The notes under the pieces: model-generated
Database searches by the model: none
What the model was told of the DNA's origin: nothing
The model's input: the letters and a program-made list of their open reading frames with translations, nothing else
Position numbers and translations under genes: made by a program
In this document: in pieces, positions 24,070-33,323 of the stretch
Layout: the number at the start of each line of letters is the position of its first letter
How positions within the stretch are numbered: position 1 is the stretch's first letter
NCBI RefSeq assembly: GCF_011057685.1
Contig: NZ_LNFY01000011.1
Span: 124,001-188,000, forward strand
Direction of reading: 5' to 3'
Length of the DNA stretch: 64,000 bases
DNA from: Thermotoga sp. Ku-13t
GTDB lineage: Bacteria > Thermotogota > Thermotogae > Thermotogales > DSM-5069

Positions 24070-25140
24070 TTGCTCGCGAATTTTTTGAGGCATGCATTTT
24101 TGATTCTGTCCTGGTTCGTTGGGTGGTTGCTGTTTTCAAAGATGAGGTTTCTGCAAAGAAAGATTCTCACAAGAAACCTCCTCGTTTCACTGATCGTTCC
24201 TGCCAGAAACGAAGAAGAGAACATAGGAAAGATCCCGAAGGCTCTGAAAAGACAAAATTACGAAAATCTCGAGATCATCATCGTGAACGACAATTCGACG
24301 GACAACACCAGAGAGATCGTTCAGAAGTTTGAGAAAGTCAAACTCGTCGATCTTTCGAGTGAGCCACCGGAAGGCTGGGTGGGCAAAAGCTGGGCGTGCT
24401 GGAACGGTTATCTGAACAGTTCTGGATAGATTTTGATCTTCATGGACACCGACGTGGAACCGGCCCCGGAAACTGTCGAGAGCCTGGTGGCTCTGGTGCT
24501 CGAACACGGTGCATTGGTTTCCGTCTGGCCCTATCAGAGGTTTGAAAGGTTCTACGAACACCTCGCGCTGGCTTTCAACATGATCGTGATAGGCTCTCTG
24601 GGTAGCTTCTCCATCTTCAAGATCAAACCCATGGGTGCGTATGGACCTGTCATCGCGGTTGAGAGAGAAAAGTACGAATCGGTCAACGGGTACGCCGCCT
24701 TCAACGACGGTATGCTGGAAGACATAAAGCTTGGAAAACTGTTCCTGCAAAAGGGTTACTCTGTGGAAAACTATCTCGGCGGAAATTTGATAAAGTTTCG
24801 CATGTACCCTCAAGGTCTGAAACAGCTCTTCGAAGGTTTCACCAAGAACATGGCGCTCGGTGCTGGTTCGCTTGGACCTATGTTTTTACTAGTCTTTCTC
24901 TGGATGGTGGGACTCTATTCGGCGATGGGCAACGCTTTCCCGTTGAATTACATCTTTTATTATCCTCTGTTCGTGGTGCAGATCTACCTTGTATCCCGAA
25001 AAACAGGCGATTACACCTTCTGGGACGCGCTCTTCTATCCTGTACATTTTCTGCTCTTCCTGATCGTCTTTTTTGTGTCGCTGTACAAGGTGATTTTCGT
25101 GAAAAAAGTGGAGTGGAAGGGAAGAAAGATCCGTGTTTGA
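24070..25140 (+). pseudogene. family 2 glycosyltransferase interrupted by an in-frame TAG
   Basis: The frame from TTG 24070 (GGGAGGG upstream) encodes a membrane-anchored GT2 enzyme of about 356 residues but is split by a TAG at 24427-24429 (codon 120). The part before the stop has an N-terminal span and the motifs SLIVPARNEEENIGKIPKAL and VNDNSTDNT. The part after, in the same frame, opens with the catalytic ILIFMDTDVEP (DxD) and ends with hydrophobic helices. Homologues commonly have an acidic residue at the stop position (SGEILIF), so a single GAG to TAG change explains it. Options are a nonsense mutation, a sequencing error, or readthrough. Neither fragment alone has the complete catalytic site. 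It overlaps the PlsY-like gene by 8 bases. Similar enzymes glycosylate lipids or carotenoids. Confidence 0.85.
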
Positions 25141-25735
25141 AGCGCTCGCCATACTGCTTCAGTTTCTCTCTGGTTCTGTCATGTACTCTCACATCCTTGC
25201 GAAGATGAACAACGTGGATCTGAGAAAGGTTAGAGGTGGAAATCCAGGTTCTTCAAACCTCTGGCGCGCCAGGGGCTGGAAATGGGGAGCCATCGCGCTC
25301 GGACTGGATTACTTCAAAGGCACTTTTCCGCTCTTTCTGTTCATCGCCACCGGCTTGTTGAGCAACAAGTACGCGATCTCGCTGGCAGCCTTAGCGGGTG
25401 TGATGGGGTACGCGTTCTCACCCATGCTCAGATTCAGAGGCGGTAAGGCTGTGGCAACAACGTTCGGCGCTTGGTCTGTGCTGACCAAGTGGGAAGCACC
25501 GAGTATTCTGGGTGGCGTGTTCGCTTTTTTCAGCCTTCTGAAGAGAAGAACCATGGCTGAAGAGGATGCCTTTAGAGTTTTTCTCGGGCTCGTTGTTCTA
25601 TCGATTTACGTGGCGTACAGGACCTTTCAAGGACAGCTGTATATTCTTTTGTTTTACCTTGGCAACTTTTTCGTGCTGTCGATCAAGCACTGGAAAGATT
25701 GGAGAAAATTTTTCTCAAGGTCACGAAGATTCTGA
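25133..25735 (+). CDS. PlsY-like membrane acyltransferase homologue with altered motifs
   Basis: This is a 200-residue protein with about five membrane helices, related to glycerol-3-phosphate acyltransferase PlsY. The first two family motifs are recognisable: SGSVMYSHILAK and GGNPGSSNLWRARGWKWG. The third is changed, reading GYAFSPMLRFRGGKAVATTFG, where PlsY normally has GHxF and GGKG; the conserved His is Ala here. It starts with GTG at 25133, overlapping the glycosyltransferase stop by 8 bases, and is followed by the convergent VWA gene. I infer a specialised acyltransferase acting on the product of the neighbouring glycosyltransferase, or a homologue with reduced activity. The housekeeping plsY should be elsewhere. 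Confidence 0.78.
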   Translation: MFEALAILLQFLSGSVMYSHILAKMNNVDLRKVRGGNPGSSNLWRARGWKWGAIALGLDYFKGTFPLFLFIATGLLSNKYAISLAALAGVMGYAFSPMLRFRGGKAVATTFGAWSVLTKWEAPSILGGVFAFFSLLKRRTMAEEDAFRVFLGLVVLSIYVAYRTFQGQLYILLFYLGNFFVLSIKHWKDWRKFFSRSRRF

Positions 25736-25747
25736 TCGGCGAGTGGT

Positions 25748-28213
25748 TCAAAACGTGTAATCCATAACCCTCTCGAGTCGGACCCTGAGTGTGTCTAGGT
25801 GGTTCACCTTCAGGGCCATCTCGTATGTCTTGGTGAGCGTTCCAATCGTGTCCAGAACCTTGTAGAGCGACTCGAGCGCTCTTCGAACCTCCGATAGTTC
25901 CGGATAACGCGCTTCGACAAGTCGTATGAACTCAACGATGAGTGGAATCGTTTCACGGAAAACTGTCAGAGCACCTTCCCAATCATCGATGTTCGGTTTG
26001 TCAGTCAACGCCGTGCGCGACACGTCGAAGAGATCGTCCATCAGATCTTTCCTCATCCGTTCGAAATCTTCTTTCATCTTCATCGACTTTTCATAATAGT
26101 TCCAGTATTTCCCGGCCCACTCATCGGCCTTGTTCGACGATTTGGCGAGGAGACTTTTCAGTTGAGACTCGAGGATCGATGTGAACCTCGGACTAACGAG
26201 TGAGTCACCGACGAATTCCATCGCGAGGTTCATCACCTGAGCTGGTTCGAGCTGCTCTCTAACCCACTCTCGAACGAAGTTGCTGAAGTAATCCACGATC
26301 CCTTCCGGGTTGTTCAGCACTTCGAGTAGTTTGCTCTCTACGGTTTTCATGATATCGTCGATGAGCTCGTCCTTCACGTAGTTCACAAGTCGATCGATCA
26401 ACTGTTCGATCGAAGCGCGCGCCGCGATACCGCTCCAGTTGACAGATATGATGTCTATGAGCGTGTTCATCACCGTCATGAATATGTGTTTTGCAGAATG
26501 CAGTGCTCCGACCACTTCTCGAGCTTTTCTCACCATACTTGTGGCTTTCTGCAGGATGAAGACCATGTCCTGAGTAGCACTTCGCTGAACGACGTCGGCG
26601 TAAGCCGCGCAGTTGATGAACGTTCCGAGTGTGACGTTGAACCTCTTCAAGGCCTCCATTTCTCCGAGCGTGATACCATCTCTTTGGATCTGCCCGAGCC
26701 AGTTTTGTGCGAGCAAACAGGTGCGCAAGATCTCTGAGTTGCTAATTTCAAGTTTTTTCATCTCCTCGAGCAAGCCCCGCGCCCTGTAGAGCTCTGTATC
26801 TTTTGCGTACGTCTCGACGATCAATTGCGTCGGGCTCGCACCTTGCGCGGTCACGTCAACAAATCCGGAGCTTCGTTGGGCCAGTTGGTAGTAGCTGTAG
26901 CGAGACATGCCGGCCGACTTTATGACGTAGTAGTATCTTCCAGCTCTTTTGGTCCCAAAATCGATCACGCCGTTTTCATCACTCGCGTCAGCCATCCTCA
27001 CACTCACCCGGTCGAGCTGACCCATCGTCCTGTAGAGTTGCATCGTCACGTTTCCTCTTCCCTCGAAAGCTCTCCTTGATTCGTCGAAAATGAAAAACTT
27101 AATGTTCCTCACCCACGTCTGTACACTTTGACCCTGTGGGTCGGAAAAAGGATAGAACACGAAACTCGTTGAAGCTGAAGCGTTCTTCAAGCGTATCTGT
27201 ACCTCTATTCTGTCGGTGGAGCTATGGTCTCTCCAATCGCTCACCCAGGACAGATAGTACTTCGAATCAACCAGCGGGACACGTTCAAGCTCTATCTGGC
27301 TCTGATCAAAAGGCCAGTCCAGTCTTTTGACTTTTGGGTTGATCTTCTCCAGTGCGTCAAAGTTGTTCTCCCTCACCTTGATATTCACCTTCGGTGAATA
27401 ACATTCGCCGAGTTCTATCTTTGACATCTGGTCCTCAGGTGGTTGACAGTAATACAGATAGATGTTTTTTTCTCTGAGCATCATGTCCGCAGCGCTCATC
27501 GAACTGACGCAACCTGAGCTGAAGTACCAGTTGGGCCCATAGACGGAATCGGTGTAGACGTCTGTGACGATCACTACTATCTTGCGAGCATCTTCTCTCC
27601 AATCCAAATTCAACGACCAGAGCAGCACGTCATAACCCCATGTGAGGTTCCACCATTCACCCCAGGTGTCGATCTCGTCTATGGCTGCTGCTATCTCTTG
27701 AGCCATCATCGGGCCAAAGAAGCGTTCAGGATAGGTTGGTATTGGCCATTCTGGTTGATCTTCGGTTTCGTACAAACCGATGAACATTCGAAAGTCCGTA
27801 GCTGTTTCGATGAGTCTGTCGAGGAAGAGGTGGAGCTGGCGCTTGATGTTCTCAATGTGAGGTTCCATCGAGCCTGTGCCATCGATGAAGAATGCGATGT
27901 CGAGTTTGTCTGAATTGACCGATTTTTCCCAGAAACCGGGCCCGTTGAATGTGTAGGAACTGCTCTCGAAAGGCGGTGAGATGACCTTCTGGGCAAGGAG
28001 ATTGTCGTTTCTGTCGTAAGCCCTCTCGACGATCTGGAAATCTTCTGCCTTCAATCCTCTGATGAAGTTCCCGGCCTCGTCCCTCACCGTCACTGAACAC
28101 CACAACGCGTTCCACAGGTTGTCTGGCCACCAAACTTGATGCTCTTGCAGAGAGATCTGTGTGGCGAGTGTGATAGCGCTGAAGAACAAAAGGCAGATGA
28201 CCATCGCTTTCAT
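25748..28213 (-). CDS. secreted von Willebrand factor A domain protein
   Basis: This is a large exported protein of 821 residues. The signal peptide is KAMVICLLFFSAITLA. A beta-rich region (about 38-100) precedes a VWA domain starting at DIAFFIDGTGSMEPHI, where D111 and the GTGSM sequence form a MIDAS-type metal site with Thr replacing the first Ser; VVIVTDVYTDS supplies a later metal residue. The C-terminal 350 residues are predicted helical and charged, possibly coiled coil, and I do not recognise them. The ATG at 28213 has GGGGGGG 7 bases upstream; longer in-frame starts are rejected. VWA domains usually mediate protein contact. No partner is evident, since neighbours on both sides are unrelated. 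Confidence 0.85.
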   Translation of the reverse strand: MKAMVICLLFFSAITLATQISLQEHQVWWPDNLWNALWCSVTVRDEAGNFIRGLKAEDFQIVERAYDRNDNLLAQKVISPPFESSSYTFNGPGFWEKSVNSDKLDIAFFIDGTGSMEPHIENIKRQLHLFLDRLIETATDFRMFIGLYETEDQPEWPIPTYPERFFGPMMAQEIAAAIDEIDTWGEWWNLTWGYDVLLWSLNLDWREDARKIVVIVTDVYTDSVYGPNWYFSSGCVSSMSAADMMLREKNIYLYYCQPPEDQMSKIELGECYSPKVNIKVRENNFDALEKINPKVKRLDWPFDQSQIELERVPLVDSKYYLSWVSDWRDHSSTDRIEVQIRLKNASASTSFVFYPFSDPQGQSVQTWVRNIKFFIFDESRRAFEGRGNVTMQLYRTMGQLDRVSVRMADASDENGVIDFGTKRAGRYYYVIKSAGMSRYSYYQLAQRSSGFVDVTAQGASPTQLIVETYAKDTELYRARGLLEEMKKLEISNSEILRTCLLAQNWLGQIQRDGITLGEMEALKRFNVTLGTFINCAAYADVVQRSATQDMVFILQKATSMVRKAREVVGALHSAKHIFMTVMNTLIDIISVNWSGIAARASIEQLIDRLVNYVKDELIDDIMKTVESKLLEVLNNPEGIVDYFSNFVREWVREQLEPAQVMNLAMEFVGDSLVSPRFTSILESQLKSLLAKSSNKADEWAGKYWNYYEKSMKMKEDFERMRKDLMDDLFDVSRTALTDKPNIDDWEGALTVFRETIPLIVEFIRLVEARYPELSEVRRALESLYKVLDTIGTLTKTYEMALKVNHLDTLRVRLERVMDYTF

Positions 28214-28372
28214 ACCCATTCCCCCCCTGGCCTGACTTGATAAGATTTTATACCCTGATACTCCTGGCACACACATCAAAATTCGATGTGGAGAACTTCA
28301 GATCATTCTGTTTGCACACAGTTACGGCTTCGGATCATTTCATACTTTTTACAGTTTCGTCATCTAAATTTA

Positions 28373-28402
28373 TTGACAGATCCTGAGCATTCAAGATACA
28401 AT
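28373..28402 (+). promoter_or_regulatory. promoter of the arginine operon
   Basis: TTGACA (28373-28378) and TACAAT (28397-28402) are 18 bases apart. Transcription would start near 28409 and give a leader of about 220 bases before argG. An isolated ATTCA (28389-28393) resembles one ArgR half-site, but no full ARG box of two spaced half-sites is evident. Confidence 0.88.
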
Positions 28403-28436
28403 CGTGCCAAATCCGAATTTTGCAGGTGAGCCGATC

Positions 28437-28538
28437 GTGAGGATTTTCTTAGAAGTTTTCCTGGTGAAAATGAACAATGCGACGTTTAGCATTCGTAGAC
28501 GTGCTGGGTGCCGCCGGGTGCAGGTGGTGGGCACTTAG
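28437..28538 (+). CDS. arginine leader peptide of the attenuator
   Basis: This is a 33-codon reading frame too short for normal gene finding. It starts with GTG at 28437, 6 bases after AGGTGAG, and ends with TAG at 28536-28538. Its second half (from the internal ATG at 28470) contains three tandem Arg codons CGT-AGA-CGT (28494-28502) and two more, CGC-CGG (28512-28517), giving SIRRRAGCRRVQVVGT at the C terminus. Including AGG as codon 2, Arg makes up six of 33 residues. The peptide ends inside a set of alternative RNA helices directly before the arg structural genes, the arrangement of a classical leader-peptide attenuator. The Arg codons include CGT, CGC and CGG, which are less common in the neighbouring genes than AGA and AGG. 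Confidence 0.8.
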   Translation: MRIFLEVFLVKMNNATFSIRRRAGCRRVQVVGT

Positions 28539-28600
28539 CACGCCATTGTTCTTCCATCATCCCGGCGGCCATATCCAGAAGGATATGGCCGCTTTTTTTT
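28500..28600 (+). promoter_or_regulatory. arginine attenuator: alternative pause, antiterminator and terminator helices
   Basis: Three overlapping structures can be drawn. Helix 1:2 pairs 28500-28512 with 28530-28542 (13 continuous pairs, two G-U). Helix 2:3 pairs 28510-28518 with 28561-28569 (9 perfect pairs) and continues after a bulge with 28524-28531 and 28553-28560 (8 pairs, three G-U). Helix 3:4 is the terminator, 28565-28576 with 28581-28592 (12 perfect pairs, AGAA loop), followed by eight T. Helix 2:3 shares strands with both others, so it excludes them. A ribosome stalled at the tandem Arg codons would mask strand 1 and favour 2:3. One finishing at the TAG would cover strand 2 and allow the terminator. 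Confidence 0.82.
28565..28600 (+). terminator. rho-independent terminator of the arginine leader
   Basis: This is a perfect 12-bp stem, GCGGCCATATCC with its complement, an AGAA loop and a run of eight T. It ends 28 bases before the argG start codon and is the strongest terminator in the window. Its position upstream of, not after, an operon implies conditional termination. Confidence 0.95.
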
Positions 28601-28628
28601 ACAAATTCAAAACCAGGAGGTGTGAAAG

Positions 28629-29891
28629 GTGCACAGCAAGAAGGTGGTGCTCGCCTACAGCGGAGGTCTGGACACATCGGTAATACTCAAATGGCTCTGT
28701 GAGAAAGGGTTCGAAGTGATCGCCTTCGTGGCGAACGTGGGCCAAAAGGACAATTTCGAGTTCATCAGGAACAAGGCGTTGAAAACCGGCGCCTCTAAGG
28801 TGCACATCGAAGACTTGCGAAGAGAATTCGTGACAGACTTCATCTTCGTCGCGCTCATGGGCAACGCGGTCTACGAGGGTAGATATCTTCTTGGAACATC
28901 CTTGGCCAGGCCACTCATAGCCAAGAAGCAAGTGGAGATCGCAGAAAAAGAGAACGCAGAGTACGTGGCACACGGAGCAACGGGAAAGGGAAACGACCAG
29001 GTCAGGTTCGAACTGACTTACGCTGCTCTCAACCCACACCTGAAGGTGATATCGCCCTGGAAGGATCCTGAGTTTCTGGAGATGTTCAAAGGCAGAACAG
29101 ATCTGATCAACTACGCCAAGCAAAAGGAAATCCCCATCAGAGCCAGCGTAGAAAAACCCTACAGTGAAGACGAAAATCTCATGCACATCTCCCACGAAGC
29201 TGGCAAACTTGAAGATCCGCTGTACGTGGCTGACGAATCCGTCTTCAACAGGACCGTTTCTCCGAAGCAAGCGCCAGACGAAGAGACCCTCATTCAGATC
29301 CACTTTAAAGATGGCATACCCATCAAAGTGGTGAATTTGAACGATGGAACTGTCAAAGAAGATCCACTGGGGCTGTTCGAGTATCTCAACGAGATAGGTT
29401 CCAAAAACGGTGTTGGCCGAGTCGACATGGTGGAGAACAGGTTCATTGGCATAAAGTCCAGAGGAGTTTACGAAACCCCAGGTGCCACGATCCTGTGGAC
29501 CGCACACAGAGACCTTGAAGGAATCGCAATGGATAAAGAAGTCATGCACCTAAGAGACATGCTTTCCGTGAAGTTTTCAGAACTGATCTACAACGGTTTC
29601 TGGTACTCACCAGAGATGGACTTTCTCCTGGCGGCGTTCAAGAAATCTCAAGAAAGAATCGATGGCTATGTGACCGTCTCCATTTACAAAGGGAACGTGA
29701 TGCCTGTGGCACGGTTCTCACCGACCTCCTTATATGACCAAGCGCTCTCCAGCATGGATGTCGAAGGTGGATTCAACGCGCTCGATTCCAGGGGGTTCAT
29801 AAACATTCATTCCATAAGGTTAAAGGCGCACCACATCGTGCTGAAAGAAAAGGATCCGTTTGCATGGAGGAAGGGACTGACACATGCCTAA
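28629..29891 (+). CDS. argG: argininosuccinate synthase
   Basis: ArgG joins citrulline and aspartate with ATP to give argininosuccinate, the penultimate step of arginine synthesis. The 420-residue product has the N-type ATP pyrophosphatase loop AYSGGLDTS, the substrate segment [20 protein letters not shown], and [13 protein letters not shown]. The start is GTG at 28629 with AGGAGGTG 6 bases upstream. It is the first structural gene after the attenuator and overlaps argH by 8 bases. Length is close to family norm. Confidence 0.97.
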   Translation: MHSKKVVLAYSGGLDTSVILKWLCEKGFEVIAFVANVGQKDNFEFIRNKALKTGASKVHIEDLRREFVTDFIFVALMGNAVYEGRYLLGTSLARPLIAKKQVEIAEKENAEYVAHGATGKGNDQVRFELTYAALNPHLKVISPWKDPEFLEMFKGRTDLINYAKQKEIPIRASVEKPYSEDENLMHISHEAGKLEDPLYVADESVFNRTVSPKQAPDEETLIQIHFKDGIPIKVVNLNDGTVKEDPLGLFEYLNEIGSKNGVGRVDMVENRFIGIKSRGVYETPGATILWTAHRDLEGIAMDKEVMHLRDMLSVKFSELIYNGFWYSPEMDFLLAAFKKSQERIDGYVTVSIYKGNVMPVARFSPTSLYDQALSSMDVEGGFNALDSRGFINIHSIRLKAHHIVLKEKDPFAWRKGLTHA

Positions 29892-31086
29892 GTTGTGGGA
29901 AAAAGGTTACAGCCTCGATTCTCTGGTCGAACTGTTCACCGTGGGTAAAGACTTTCTCACCGATATGAGACTGATCAAGTACGACGTGGTCGCTTCGATG
30001 GCACACGCAGAGATGCTCACAAGGGTTGGTTATTTATCCAGAGAAGAATTCGAAGAATTGAAGGTTGCACTCGAAAAGCTTCTGAAGTTGATCGAAACAA
30101 GCCAGTTTTCTATCTCCCCATCGGAAGAAGATTGTCACACCGCGATAGAGAACTTCTTGGTCCGGGAGGTTGGTGACACTGCCAAGAAGATCCACACAGC
30201 TCGCTCGAGGAACGATCAGGTCCTAACGGCACTTCGCCTTCTCTACAAAGACCAGCTAAGAGAGGTCGAACAGTTGATCCAGCAACTGCAAAAGCAACTG
30301 AAACTCTTTTCGTCAAAATTTGGGAAGATAAAGTTCGCAGGTTTCACACACACGAGAAAAGCGATGCCGACGGATTTCAAAACCTGGTCTATGGCCTTCT
30401 ACGATGCTCTGAGCGATGATATCAAGCTGTTGAAGGTCACTTTCGAATTGATCGATCAATGTCCTCTTGGTACAGGTGCTGGTTATGGCATACCGGCGAA
30501 AATAGATAGACGTTTCACGGCGACAAGACTTGGTTTCAGGAAAGTCCAGAAGAATCCCATACACGCACAGTTGAGCAGGGGCAAGTACGAGTTCCTCCTG
30601 TTGCACGTTCTCAGTCAGATCAGTTTCGATCTGAACAGGTTCGCGAGCGACATAATTTTCTTCTCGCTGCCAGAGATCGGTTATTTGGTTTTACCTAAGG
30701 AGTTGTGTACCGGCAGCTCACTCATGCCTCACAAACTCAACCCTGATCCGTTGGAGCTGGTGAGGGCTTACCATAACAGGATCGTGGCGAGGCAAATGGA
30801 GTGCGTCATGATCGTTGACAACCTGATCACAGGTTACCACAGGGACATGCAACTACTGAAAGAGATCGTTCTTGAATCCTTCGACATCGTGCGACAGTTG
30901 TTGCTCGTGATGGGGTTGGTGTTTGGAAAGCTGAAGGTGAACAGGAAGAAGTGCGAAGAAAGCCTGACAGAGGAAGTCCTGTCGACCGAAAGGGTTTACA
31001 GGCTCGTAGGGAAAGGAATTCCATTCAGGGATGCTTACAAGATCGTCGCACAGGAGTTAGGGGTGAGAGAAGATGAAAAAACTTAG
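29884..31086 (+). CDS. argH: argininosuccinate lyase
   Basis: ArgH splits argininosuccinate to arginine and fumarate. The product has 400 residues, shorter than the roughly 460 of many homologues, with the shortening towards the C terminus. Family marks are [23 protein letters not shown] and the mobile loop signature [19 protein letters not shown], where the usual PQKKNP is PHKLNP. The catalytic Ser of the GSS loop is present. It overlaps argG by 8 bases and argC by 14 bases, so translation is coupled. Confidence 0.95.
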   Translation: MPKLWEKGYSLDSLVELFTVGKDFLTDMRLIKYDVVASMAHAEMLTRVGYLSREEFEELKVALEKLLKLIETSQFSISPSEEDCHTAIENFLVREVGDTAKKIHTARSRNDQVLTALRLLYKDQLREVEQLIQQLQKQLKLFSSKFGKIKFAGFTHTRKAMPTDFKTWSMAFYDALSDDIKLLKVTFELIDQCPLGTGAGYGIPAKIDRRFTATRLGFRKVQKNPIHAQLSRGKYEFLLLHVLSQISFDLNRFASDIIFFSLPEIGYLVLPKELCTGSSLMPHKLNPDPLELVRAYHNRIVARQMECVMIVDNLITGYHRDMQLLKEIVLESFDIVRQLLLVMGLVFGKLKVNRKKCEESLTEEVLSTERVYRLVGKGIPFRDAYKIVAQELGVREDEKT

Positions 31087-32101
31087 GGTAGCCATTGTAG
31101 GAGCCACCGGTTACACGGGGTTGGAGCTGTTGAGAATACTGAACAACCATCCCCAAGTAGAGATAGCCCTTCTTTCATCGAAAAGCTTTGCAGGCAAAAG
31201 CCTGAGTGAAGTCTATCCTTTCGAACTCGATCAGACCATCCTGGAAGGCATCGACAGACAAAAGCTGATAGAAAAAAACTGTGATGTTCTGTTCGCAGCC
31301 TTGCCGGCGGGCGCCAGCTACGAACTGGTGAAAAGCTTGGGTAACATGAGAGTCATCGATCTGGGAGCCGATTTCAGATTCGACGATCCCCACCTCTACG
31401 AAAAACACTACGGCAACAGTCTTCCAGACTATGACTCAAGCGAAAGAGTTTACGGGCTCACCGAATTGTACAGGGAACAGATCAGAAAAGCAAGCATCGT
31501 TGCAAATCCTGGCTGTTACCCAACGGCGGTCTTGCTGGGCCTAGCGCCACTAGCAAAAAACGGTCTGTTGCATGCCAACACAGTCTTCGTCGATGCTAAA
31601 TCCGGTGTTTCGGGCGCGGGTAGAAAGCAGGATGAACAGTATTCGTTCTGCGAGCTGAACGAAAATCTCAGACCGTACAACCTCGTGAACCACAGGCACG
31701 TACCGGAGATAGAAGAAAAACTTGAAAAGATGGTTGGAAGAAGGATCAACGTCGTGTTCGTACCACACCTCGTGCCAATGAACAGGGGCATCCTGTGCAC
31801 GATCTACCTTGAGACACATTTGAAGGTTCAAGAAGCGCATGAACTCTACAATGAATTCTACAAAGACGAGCCCTTCGTGCATGTACTTCCCCTAGGTACC
31901 CATCCGGCCACAAGATGGTGCCTGGGCAGTAACCATGTGTTTCTTTCCCTGGCGAAAGATGAGAGAACGAGCACACTGATCGTTGTGTCCACCCTCGACA
32001 ACCTGATGAAGGGTGCTTCCGGTCAAGCCGTTCAGAACATGAACGTGATGTTTTCAATCGAAGAAGAAACCGCCTTGTACTTGAAACCAATCTATCCGTG
32101 A
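31073..32101 (+). CDS. argC: N-acetyl-gamma-glutamyl-phosphate reductase
   Basis: ArgC reduces N-acetylglutamyl phosphate to the semialdehyde with NADPH. The 342-residue product begins with the Rossmann motif AIVGATGYTGLELLRIL and contains the active-site Cys in VANPGCYPTAVLLGL, plus HRHVPEI and the later PHLVPMNRGIL. The ATG at 31073 lies inside the end of argH and is followed by a clear Rossmann start. No anomalies were seen. Confidence 0.97.
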   Translation: MKKLRVAIVGATGYTGLELLRILNNHPQVEIALLSSKSFAGKSLSEVYPFELDQTILEGIDRQKLIEKNCDVLFAALPAGASYELVKSLGNMRVIDLGADFRFDDPHLYEKHYGNSLPDYDSSERVYGLTELYREQIRKASIVANPGCYPTAVLLGLAPLAKNGLLHANTVFVDAKSGVSGAGRKQDEQYSFCELNENLRPYNLVNHRHVPEIEEKLEKMVGRRINVVFVPHLVPMNRGILCTIYLETHLKVQEAHELYNEFYKDEPFVHVLPLGTHPATRWCLGSNHVFLSLAKDERTSTLIVVSTLDNLMKGASGQAVQNMNVMFSIEEETALYLKPIYP

Positions 32102-32113
32102 GAAGGTGATGGC

Positions 32114-33323
32114 ATGGACGTGCCCAAAGGTTTTTTGTTCTCCGGCATTCACTCCGGTGTGAAGAGATACAGAAAGGATCTTGGAATCACTTATTCGATC
32201 TCCAATTGTGTTGCAGCTGGTCTTTTCACGACGAACATGGTCAGAGCCGCTCCAATCCTCTACAACATGAGACTGCTTGAAGAGAACTGTACAGCGATCA
32301 GGGCAATCGTGGCAAACAGCAAGATCGCTAACAGTTGCACAGGTCAGCAAGGTTTGGAGAACGCTTATCGTACCGCACAAAAGGCCGCCGAAGTCTTGCA
32401 GATAGATCCAAAATCCATCTTGCTTGCCTCCACAGGCATCATAGGCGTTCAGTTACCGATGGACAAGATCGAGGCTGGCCTGGAAGTCGCCTCAAGATTC
32501 TTAGGTGAAGATCCTTTACCCTTCGCGGAAGCGATCATGACGACCGACACGTACGTCAAACTGGCCTCAACGACTGCGCAGATCGGGGGAAAAAAAGTGA
32601 ACATCCTTGGGATCGCCAAAGGCTCAGGCATGGTGCACCCAAACATGGCCACAATACTGGTATTTATCTTAACCGACGCACGCATCACGCCAAAAGCACT
32701 GAGGAAGGCACTCAAAGATTCTGTTGATAGAACTTACAACATGATCGACGTGGATGGTGATACGAGCACCAACGACATAGTCCTCGCGCTGGCCAACGGT
32801 GAAGCTGAGAACGACACGATCACGGAAGAAGGTCCAGACTTTTTCAATTTCTCCAAAAGTTTGCATCTCATCAACGTGGAACTCGCAAAAATGATCGTCA
32901 AGGACGGAGAAGGAGCGACAAAGCTCTTGGAAGTAAGGGTGATCAACGCATCGGACGAGATGTCAGCAAGGAGGATCGCAAGATCCATCGTCTCATCAAA
33001 CCTGGTCAAGACGGCAATCCATGCAGGTGATCCGAACTGGGGAAGGATTGTGGCAGCCGCAGGTTATTCGGGAGCAAGCTTTGATCCAAACAGGATGAAT
33101 CTGTACATCGGTGACGGAAAGAACACGATTTTGGTTCTGGAGCATGGGAACCCATGCGATTTCGACGAAGAAGCTGTCTGCAAAGGTTCTTTCTGCGAAC
33201 GAGATTGTCGCGACCATCGACCTGAACGAAGGTGTTCACAGCGCAACGGCCTGGGGGTGCGATCTGAGCGAAGAATACATCAGGAAGAACGGGAGGTACA
33301 GGGTATGGACGAAAAAATTTTGA
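32114..33323 (+). pseudogene. argJ: glutamate N-acetyltransferase ArgJ with a frameshift near its 3' end
   Basis: ArgJ transfers the acetyl group from N-acetylornithine to glutamate and cleaves itself. The self-cleavage motif KGSGMVHPNMAT is intact, with Thr180 as nucleophile. At about 33161-33175 the frame breaks. The N-terminal frame runs to CDFDE, but the conserved end (LSAKVLSANEIVATIDLNEG, then SATAWGCDLSEEYIRKNGRYR) is in the +1 frame and stops at 33321-33323. One extra base in GACGAAGAAGCTG explains it. Because the original frame stays open and argB is in the same frame, an uncorrected read gives a 676-residue ArgJ-ArgB fusion with a scrambled junction of about 45 residues. Real mutation, programmed shift and sequencing error are all possible. 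Confidence 0.88.

Noticed and set aside
28373-28440. A full ArgR operator at the arginine promoter
   Set aside because: Only a single ATTCA half-site was seen; the paired half-sites of an ARG box are absent, although a degenerate site cannot be ruled out without a matrix search.
28409-28600. A T-box or known riboswitch in the arginine leader
   Set aside because: No T-box specifier-loop consensus or conserved antiterminator bulge sequence was seen, and the short Arg-rich frame with mutually exclusive helices explains the leader better.
28477-28683. A 68-codon plus-strand frame across the arginine leader
   Set aside because: It runs through the terminator and into argG in another frame. The Arg-rich frame ending at 28538 has the better ribosome binding site and the attenuator logic.
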